Assembly (NCBI GenBank): GCA_029938085.1
Contig: JAPYOS010000004.1
Location: 124,001-188,000 of the forward strand
DNA length: 64,000 nucleotides
Reading direction: 5' to 3'
DNA from: Oceanospirillaceae bacterium
GTDB lineage: Bacteria; Pseudomonadota; Gammaproteobacteria; Pseudomonadales; Balneatricaceae
How positions within the stretch are numbered: the first letter of the stretch is position 1; every line of letters begins with the position of its first letter. The notes beneath the pieces were generated by a model. That model was given only the letters and a program-made list of their open reading frames with translations. It was not told the origin of the DNA and did not search any database. The position numbers and the translations under genes are program-made. Of the stretch, positions 58,543 to 64,000 are shown in pieces.

Positions 58543-60159
58543 TTAGTCAGCTTTAATAAATACGTCACGAGTATAGAAGTTACCTTCTGGGTTATCGTAC
58601 GCAAAACCACCAACACGAGGCTTGATTAACTTAACACCGGTGTACTGATAGATCGGGATGATAGGCATTTCTTCTGCCAATATCTCTTCTGCACGGTTGT
58701 AGTTAGCAGACGGATCAGCCATGGTCTTGGCTGACTTCATCAAGTCGATGTATTCTTGGTTAACGTAGTTACCATCGTTGTCGCCGCTACCTAAAAGGTC
58801 TAAGAAGGTTGACGCTTCGTTGTAATCGCCACACCAGCCGGCACGAGCAATACTGAAGTTGCCTTCGTTACGTGTGCTTAGGTATGTCTTCCACTCTTGG
58901 TTTTCCAAGGTAGTTGAAACCGGCATTGCTTGCTTCCACATTTGTGAAATCGCAATAGCAATCTTCTTATGGCCTTCAGACGTGTTATACAACAAGTTCA
59001 TTTCTAGAGGATTTGAGTCGCTGTAGCCTGCTTCTGCTAACAGTGCAGCGGCAGCTTCATTACGCTCAGCCTGAGTCATGCTCGCGTAGGCAGGTGCCTT
59101 AGGTGAGAAGTTGTGGATAATATCTGGCGTTAACGCGTAAGCAGGCAACTGGCCAGTAGCCGTGATGTGCTCAGTAATGATGTCACGGTCAATGGCATAA
59201 GAAAGCGCTTTACGTACACGTACGTCGTTAAACGGTGCCTTTTCTACGTTCATGATGTAGTAGTAAGTACATAGCTTAGGTGTGATATAGATTTCATCAC
59301 CCATTTCAGCACGTAGTGGCTTAATTTGTTCTGTAGGGAAAGAACCTACATCCAGCTCACCGGAACGGTAACGAGCAAGTGAAGCGCTAGCCGCTTCAAT
59401 TGGTAAATGAGTTACCTTGTTGATAATAGTTTCTGCGTCATTCCAGTAATTAGTGTTACGAGTCATGACCATACGCTCGTTGACACGCCATTCGCTAAGG
59501 CTATATGCACCGTTAGTAACGATGTTTGCTGGCTTAGTCCAGCTGTCGCCATGAGCTTCAACAGTGGCTTGGTGCACTGGGAACATAGTGGTGTGAGCAA
59601 CCATCTTGGCGAAGAAAGCTACAGGGCCGTCTAGGCTAACTTCAAAGGTAAAGTCGTCTACGGCGCGCACACCTAGTTCGCTTGAATCTTTGTCGCCAGC
59701 GATAATGGCACTAGCATTAGTAATGCCCGGAATTTCGATGAACCATGAATAAGGAGAGCCAGTAGCAGGATCTACTGCACGCTGCCAAGCAAATACAAAG
59801 TCGTGAGCAGTGACTGTGTCACCATTCGACCACTTAGCGTTGTCACGTAAGTTAAAGGTATATACCGTGTTGTCGTCATTGGTCGTATAACCCGTAGCAA
59901 CACCAGGCAACTCTTCGCCATTACGGCCTTGGTTCATCAAACCTTCAAATAGGTCACGTGCCAAGTTAGCACCTGGAACGCCTTCAATTTTTTGTGGGTC
60001 AAGTGAGCCGGGCTCAGCACCGTTGTCACGTACAAATTCTTGTACGTCGGCAAGTTGAGTACCGGCAGGTACGTTGGCCGCTAAAACTTGTGGAGCAAAG
60101 CTAGTAGCCGCTACTGCGCTGGCCAGTAACATGCTTTGTAGCAGTTTGGTTTTGTTCAT
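58543..60159 (-). CDS. oppA: Periplasmic oligopeptide-binding protein, OppA type
   Basis: A 538-aa solute-binding protein of family 5. Signal peptide: residues 1-27 (KTKLLQSMLLASAVAATSFA, cleavage after VLA). Core motifs: EPGSLDPQKIEGV, DLFEGLMNQG, VFAWQRAVDP, VRKALSYAIDRDII. It captures peptides outside the inner membrane for OppBCDF. The divergent SgrR-type gene begins 173 bases away. Confidence 0.92.
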   Translation of the reverse strand: MNKTKLLQSMLLASAVAATSFAPQVLAANVPAGTQLADVQEFVRDNGAEPGSLDPQKIEGVPGANLARDLFEGLMNQGRNGEELPGVATGYTTNDDNTVYTFNLRDNAKWSNGDTVTAHDFVFAWQRAVDPATGSPYSWFIEIPGITNASAIIAGDKDSSELGVRAVDDFTFEVSLDGPVAFFAKMVAHTTMFPVHQATVEAHGDSWTKPANIVTNGAYSLSEWRVNERMVMTRNTNYWNDAETIINKVTHLPIEAASASLARYRSGELDVGSFPTEQIKPLRAEMGDEIYITPKLCTYYYIMNVEKAPFNDVRVRKALSYAIDRDIITEHITATGQLPAYALTPDIIHNFSPKAPAYASMTQAERNEAAAALLAEAGYSDSNPLEMNLLYNTSEGHKKIAIAISQMWKQAMPVSTTLENQEWKTYLSTRNEGNFSIARAGWCGDYNEASTFLDLLGSGDNDGNYVNQEYIDLMKSAKTMADPSANYNRAEEILAEEMPIIPIYQYTGVKLIKPRVGGFAYDNPEGNFYTRDVFIKAD

Positions 60160-60332
60160 TATAGATAACCTCCAAAGGTCAGTTCATTATTATTAGACAC
60201 GCTCCCCGCGCGACCTGACTCAGTCCAATCCCTGTGTTCTGATTGCAAAAAAGTATGCAATGCAAAAACAAGAAAATAAATGTAAACTTTATGTCTAATA
60301 ATTGCATGTTTTAATAAGACAGATTACACCTT
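60160..60332. promoter_or_regulatory. Divergent control region of oppA and the SgrR-type gene
   Basis: The region has two direct copies of TGCAAAAA (60244-60251 and 60261-60268) and nearby ATGCAAT/ATTGCAT inverted halves (60254-60260 and 60300-60307). These could be binding sites for the divergent regulator; not tested against any known site. Confidence 0.35.
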
Positions 60333-62081
60333 ATGAACAGCTCCGCCGTATCTAACAATTTAATTGCTCAATATCAAAGACTTAGCAACCACTTCCAACA
60401 ACAAACCGAAGTGCTAACTACCGTTGATGAGCTGGCCGATGCCTTGTGTTGCACACGCAGAAATGTGAACTTGGTACTTGAAAAGATGAGCGCACAAGAC
60501 TGGTTAGTATGGGTGCCTAGCCGTGGGCGGGGCAAAAAGTCGCGTTTAAGTCTACTCGCCAAAGAGTCACACCTGACCGTCCAACTGGCTATTCAAACTG
60601 CCAACAATGGTCAATTAGAAGATGCCTTTGGCATGTTGAATAGCGGCTCAGAAAAAACTGCATTGTTTGATTATTTAAAAACACAGTTGGGTTTTCAGGG
60701 GCATAAAAACCAAACCTTGCGCATCCCCTACCCGCGAAGTATCGCCCAATTAAACCCAGCTGCAGCGGCGCGCATTACCGAGATCCACATGATTCAACAA
60801 ATCATGGATTGCCTCGTTCGATTTGATGATGCAACGAAGGATATCGTACCCCACTTAGCCCACAGTTGGCGCTCCAACAACGAGGGCACCCAATGGACCT
60901 TCTTCCTAAGACCTGGTATCTGCTTCCACCATGGCCGACCTTTGATTGCCGACGATGTCAAAGCAACTCTTGAGCACCTACGAGATTATAGCGGCCCATA
61001 CCAATACCTATATCGACACATTAACCAAGTTACGTGCCGAACGTCTTACTGTGTTGAAGTAGGCTTAGCCCAGAAAGACAATTTATTTTTACATTTACTG
61101 AGCAACCAAACCAGCGTTATTCAGCCTCATGAGTTAATGCACCAACACAATTTTTATAAAAACCCCATCGGTACCGGGCCGTTTAAAGTAGGCAACAGTA
61201 ACGATTTTCAATTAGAGTTGATTGCCAACGATGAATATTTTCAACAACGGCCTTTGTTAGACCGGGTGGAAATTTTATTATTTACCGATGAAGCTGCTGC
61301 ATTGGAAGGCACATCAGATATTTATTTCGCCAATACTAGCCACAATCATTACCTCAGCATGCAGCGTAACTCCAACTTAGAGGTGGGTTACCAATATTTA
61401 TTGTTTAACGTAGAAAACACCAACTCGCCGATTCAGGATTTACGTATTCGCCGGTGTATTCGCTCTATGGTGGATGGCCAAGCCATGGTGGATGAACTGG
61501 GCGATGAGCGAGCGTCTGCAGCCCAACGATTGTTACCTGAGTGGGAAGATGACACCCAGAAATTAATGTTCCAAGTGCGGCCGCGCATGCCCATGCGCTT
61601 ACCCAAGCCACTCAAGCTCTATACTTACGCCACACATATTGTCGATGCCCAGTGGATTCAAAAAAATCTTGCAGGCTTTGACATAGAGGTAGAGCTAAAA
61701 GTACTAGAGTACCACTTATTTGAAGATCCTAACAACTGGCTCGATGCCGACTTGGTGTTATCTGGCGAAGCCCTTAACACCAATATAGAAATGGCGCTGT
61801 ATGAATGGTTTGCGACCCAACGCTCCCTAAGGCACTGCATGGGGCCCGTTCAACGTAATTGCATCGACGAAAAAATCGCTTCCGCTTTAGCCTTACCCAG
61901 TACCTACTTGCGTATGCAGGCCTTTAGAAAGATGGACATTCACCTGCAGCAAGAGTTGATTCTCTTGCCTTTGTACCACCACCAACAGCAAATGCATTAT
62001 GGCGACCGTGTTCAGGGTTTACAACTCAACTGCTTAGGCTGGGTGGACTTCAAGAATATTTGGTTCGACGATGGTCGTTGA
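60333..62081 (+). CDS. SgrR-family transcriptional regulator with solute-binding domain
   Basis: A 582-aa protein: N-terminal SgrR-type winged helix (VLTTVDELADALCCTRRNVNLVLEKM, about residues 25-50) and a C-terminal family 5 solute-binding domain from about residue 145 (IRIPYPRSIAQLNPAAAARITE-like segment; GTGPFKVGN near 285). No signal peptide, so it is cytoplasmic. E. coli SgrR senses sugar-phosphate stress; here the divergence from oppA and the shared binding fold suggest a peptide-responsive regulator of the opp operon (inference). Confidence 0.85.
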   Translation: MNSSAVSNNLIAQYQRLSNHFQQQTEVLTTVDELADALCCTRRNVNLVLEKMSAQDWLVWVPSRGRGKKSRLSLLAKESHLTVQLAIQTANNGQLEDAFGMLNSGSEKTALFDYLKTQLGFQGHKNQTLRIPYPRSIAQLNPAAAARITEIHMIQQIMDCLVRFDDATKDIVPHLAHSWRSNNEGTQWTFFLRPGICFHHGRPLIADDVKATLEHLRDYSGPYQYLYRHINQVTCRTSYCVEVGLAQKDNLFLHLLSNQTSVIQPHELMHQHNFYKNPIGTGPFKVGNSNDFQLELIANDEYFQQRPLLDRVEILLFTDEAAALEGTSDIYFANTSHNHYLSMQRNSNLEVGYQYLLFNVENTNSPIQDLRIRRCIRSMVDGQAMVDELGDERASAAQRLLPEWEDDTQKLMFQVRPRMPMRLPKPLKLYTYATHIVDAQWIQKNLAGFDIEVELKVLEYHLFEDPNNWLDADLVLSGEALNTNIEMALYEWFATQRSLRHCMGPVQRNCIDEKIASALALPSTYLRMQAFRKMDIHLQQELILLPLYHHQQQMHYGDRVQGLQLNCLGWVDFKNIWFDDGR

Positions 62082-62103
62082 GGCCATCCCGGCGTAGGCC
62101 CCA

Positions 62104-62169
62104 CGTCATTCCGGCGTAGGCCGGAATCTTATCGGGGCTCCTGAGATCCTGACCTTCGTAAGGATGACG
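62104..62169. repeat. REP/BIME-like composite repeat
   Basis: Opens with CGTCATTCC and ends with GGATGACG in inverted orientation. Inside, ATTCCGGC and GCCGGAAT form an 8-bp perfect hairpin (62108-62127). A partial copy CATCCCGGCGTAGGCC stands at 62085-62100. The form recalls the common 'GTCATTCCGGC' intergenic repeats of proteobacteria. Confidence 0.7.
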
Positions 62170-62190
62170 TTTTGGAGGTCGGATGACGTG

Positions 62191-63954
62191 TTACATATCG
62201 TCAGCAGCAATAGCCATCACGCTGTCACTACCCGCTACAATCGAACGATGGTGAAACTCAAAGCGTGGCAAGATGTGATCTAGGTAATAGGCCGCCGTAG
62301 CCAACTTATTGGTTTTAAAGCGTTGATTGTCTTCGCTCGCTACCAAATCAGCACTACGAACCATTTGCCAGGCGCCACACACGTAGCCACTTAACATCAA
62401 CAAGTCGTAGCTTACCGAACCCGCAAACATAACATCATCCGGTGCTTGCTCTAACAACAGTTGGTAACACGACTCTAAGCCGTTAATCGCTTCGGCCATG
62501 TTATGTTGCTGTGTTTGACTAACCGCATGACCATGCTTAGCCAGGTCATCGCGCATTTGCTGTACTAGGTCTGCCATGGCAGCACCTTGATCAAACAAGG
62601 TTTTACGGCCCACTAAGTCCAAGGCTTGAATGCCTGTGGTGCCTTCATAGATGGTTAAAATACGCGCATCACGCTGGTGTTGAGCGGCACCTGTTTCTTC
62701 GATAAAACCCATACCGCCGTGAATTTGAACACCCAAAGAAGTCACCTCTTGCGACGCTTCTGTACACCAACCTTTAGCGATAGGCGTTAGCAAACCAACA
62801 CGCTTATTAGCTAGACCTCGGGCTTCTGGCGTTTTTGCTTTGTGACTTAAGTCGATCTGTGTCGCGGTAGCGTAAGCCACTGCTCGGCCAGCTTCAGTAA
62901 GGCTTCGCATGGTCATTAACATACGGCGTACATCAGGGTGATGAATGATGGCACCACGCTCTCTGGTACCCGGTGCAGCACATTGAACTCGCTCACGTGC
63001 GTATTCTACAGCGCCTTGATAGGCACGATCCGATAATCCGACACCTTGAAGCCCTACCACCAAACGCTCGTTATTCATCATGGTAAACATGGCTGCTAAA
63101 CCTTGATGGGGTTGGCCAACAAGGTAACCAATCGCCCCTTCGTTGTCACCGTAGCTCATTACACAAGTCGGACTAGCGTGAATACCCATCTTATGTTCAA
63201 CGTTGATGGCATAGGCGTCATTACGCTCGCCCAAACTGCCGTCGGCATTGACCAAAAACTTGGGCACTAAAAATAACGAAATACCCTTAACACCGTCGGG
63301 TGCATCGGGTAATTTTGCGAGTACAAGATGGATAATATTATCCGTCATGTCATGATCACCCCAAGTAATAAAGATCTTCTGGCCTTTAATACGAAAATGA
63401 TCGCCATCTGGCGTGGCTGTGGATTTGATGACCGCTAGATCCGTGCCTGCATGAGGCTCGGTGAGGTTCATGGTACCTGTCCATTCGCCACTAATCATTT
63501 TGGGCAAATAGATGTCCTTTAGAGCCTCACTACCGTGGGCGACTATGGCTTCGGTTGCACCTGCGGTGAGCATGGGGCACAGCCCCAGCGACATGTTGGC
63601 CGCGTTCATCATTTCGGCTACAGGCATAGAGAAACTAAACGGCAGACCCTGGCCACCGTATTGTTCATCAAAGTACAAACTACTCCATCCGCCTTGAGCA
63701 TACTCCTGATAAGCATTTTTAAAGCCGTCTGCAGGTTGCACGCCTTCAGGAGTTAATTTAACACCCTGTTGATCTCCGGAAAAATTGATCGGCGACCACA
63801 CTTGGCTGGCCAACTTGTCGGCTTCTGACAATACTGCCTGCAATAAGTCTTCACTGGCATCTTCATTACCAATAGCCGCGGCGAAGTTAGGCAAATCCAG
63901 CAAGCGATTGACAACAAAGTTCATATCTTCTAAGGGTGCTTGGTAATCGCTCAT
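62191..63954 (-). CDS. Acyl-CoA dehydrogenase of the long (DmdC-like) subgroup
   Basis: A 587-aa acyl-CoA dehydrogenase. The opening YQAPLEDMNFVVNRLLDLP, GGWSSLYFDEQYGGQGLPFS, TEPHAGTDLAVIKSTA, KIFITWGDHDMTDNIIHLVLAKLPDAPDG-type segment, and IEHKMG-like VEHKMGIHASPTC are typical of the roughly 590-aa subgroup that includes 3-methylmercaptopropionyl-CoA dehydrogenase (DmdC). Many members serve ordinary fatty acids, so DMSP use is only a possibility. The C-terminal domain is about 130 residues. Electrons go to ETF, as encoded at 51-53 kb. Confidence 0.88.
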   Translation of the reverse strand: MSDYQAPLEDMNFVVNRLLDLPNFAAAIGNEDASEDLLQAVLSEADKLASQVWSPINFSGDQQGVKLTPEGVQPADGFKNAYQEYAQGGWSSLYFDEQYGGQGLPFSFSMPVAEMMNAANMSLGLCPMLTAGATEAIVAHGSEALKDIYLPKMISGEWTGTMNLTEPHAGTDLAVIKSTATPDGDHFRIKGQKIFITWGDHDMTDNIIHLVLAKLPDAPDGVKGISLFLVPKFLVNADGSLGERNDAYAINVEHKMGIHASPTCVMSYGDNEGAIGYLVGQPHQGLAAMFTMMNNERLVVGLQGVGLSDRAYQGAVEYARERVQCAAPGTRERGAIIHHPDVRRMLMTMRSLTEAGRAVAYATATQIDLSHKAKTPEARGLANKRVGLLTPIAKGWCTEASQEVTSLGVQIHGGMGFIEETGAAQHQRDARILTIYEGTTGIQALDLVGRKTLFDQGAAMADLVQQMRDDLAKHGHAVSQTQQHNMAEAINGLESCYQLLLEQAPDDVMFAGSVSYDLLMLSGYVCGAWQMVRSADLVASEDNQRFKTNKLATAAYYLDHILPRFEFHHRSIVAGSDSVMAIAADDM

Positions 63955-64000
63955 AATATTGGCTCGTGTATGTGAATGTGAGTTAGACGTCTATCTATGT

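Noticed and set aside
62191-63954. DMSP-degradation enzyme DmdC proper
   Set aside because: The subgroup is broad and no dmdB, dmdD or acuI gene is in the window; kept as a DmdC-like acyl-CoA dehydrogenase.
1-64000. tRNA, rRNA, CRISPR arrays, transposases
   Set aside because: No cloverleaf with a GGTTCGA-type arm, no spaced direct-repeat array and no transposase-like frame was recognised on either strand.

Overview
The window looks like chromosomal DNA of a marine, respiratory Gammaproteobacterium of the Oceanospirillales/Pseudomonadales type. This is inferred from gene content and order: an rsxABCDGE-nth block, argG-pyrC-rnt in the order known from pseudomonads, yidD, dbpA, an SgrR-type regulator, a long-form trpS, leucine and methylated-amine catabolism, and a DmdC-type acyl-CoA dehydrogenase. 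Base composition looks even throughout. I saw no rRNA, tRNA, CRISPR array, prophage or intact insertion sequence.

Layout. 1-8.3 kb (+): leucine/isovalerate degradation, liuA (3' end only), liuB, liuC, liuD, liuE, then an acetoacetyl-CoA synthetase and a translationally coupled methyltransferase. 8.3-16.3 kb: mixed housekeeping and small genes (EamA exporter, DUF1289, tcdA, YigZ, an SDR gene without a normal start codon, a BrnT-like/CopG-like toxin-antitoxin pair, yjdM, an HTH-2TM regulator, dbpA, a VOC protein). 16.3-21.4 kb (-): a putative catabolic operon of Rieske oxygenase, aldehyde dehydrogenase and a rubredoxin-reductase fusion behind a LysR gene. 21.5-25.6 kb: a second LysR gene, a LysE exporter, a cold-shock protein, and sulfite reductase with DUF934. 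25.8-32 kb (+): rsxABCDGE-nth. 32-38 kb: a YdbH-like envelope protein convergent with a YdiJ-type FAD/Fe-S dehydrogenase, then a parvulin. 38.4-43.4 kb: rhlE, a 66-aa orphan gene, argG, pyrC, rnt. 43.4-48.3 kb (-): yidD, a two-component pair resembling the proteobacterial dedicated-sortase regulators, trpS and a Sel1-repeat protein. 48.6-54.5 kb (+): a dimethylglycine/sarcosine dehydrogenase-like flavoprotein, etfB, etfA and a decayed BCCT transporter gene. 54.6-62.1 kb: oppABCDF (-) with a divergent SgrR-type regulator. 62.2-64 kb (-): a DmdC-type acyl-CoA dehydrogenase.

How it works together. The liu genes turn isovaleryl-CoA into acetyl-CoA and acetoacetate, which the synthetase reactivates. 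EtfAB can take electrons from both the dimethylglycine dehydrogenase-like enzyme and the acyl-CoA dehydrogenases, and the Rsx complex handles low-potential electrons at the membrane. The Opp system, BCCT remnant, Rieske operon and DMGDH-EtfAB block suggest a scavenger of peptides and quaternary amines.

Most notable points: (i) the Rieske oxygenase operon whose only visible redox partner is a rubredoxin fused to its reductase; (ii) a sortase-type two-component pair with no sortase nearby; (iii) a BCCT gene that has lost its core and been frameshifted; (iv) an SDR gene whose start codon seems to be missing behind a perfect Shine-Dalgarno; (v) scattered REP-like elements and one attC-like structure. 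All assignments come from reading motifs and family resemblance; no searches were run.
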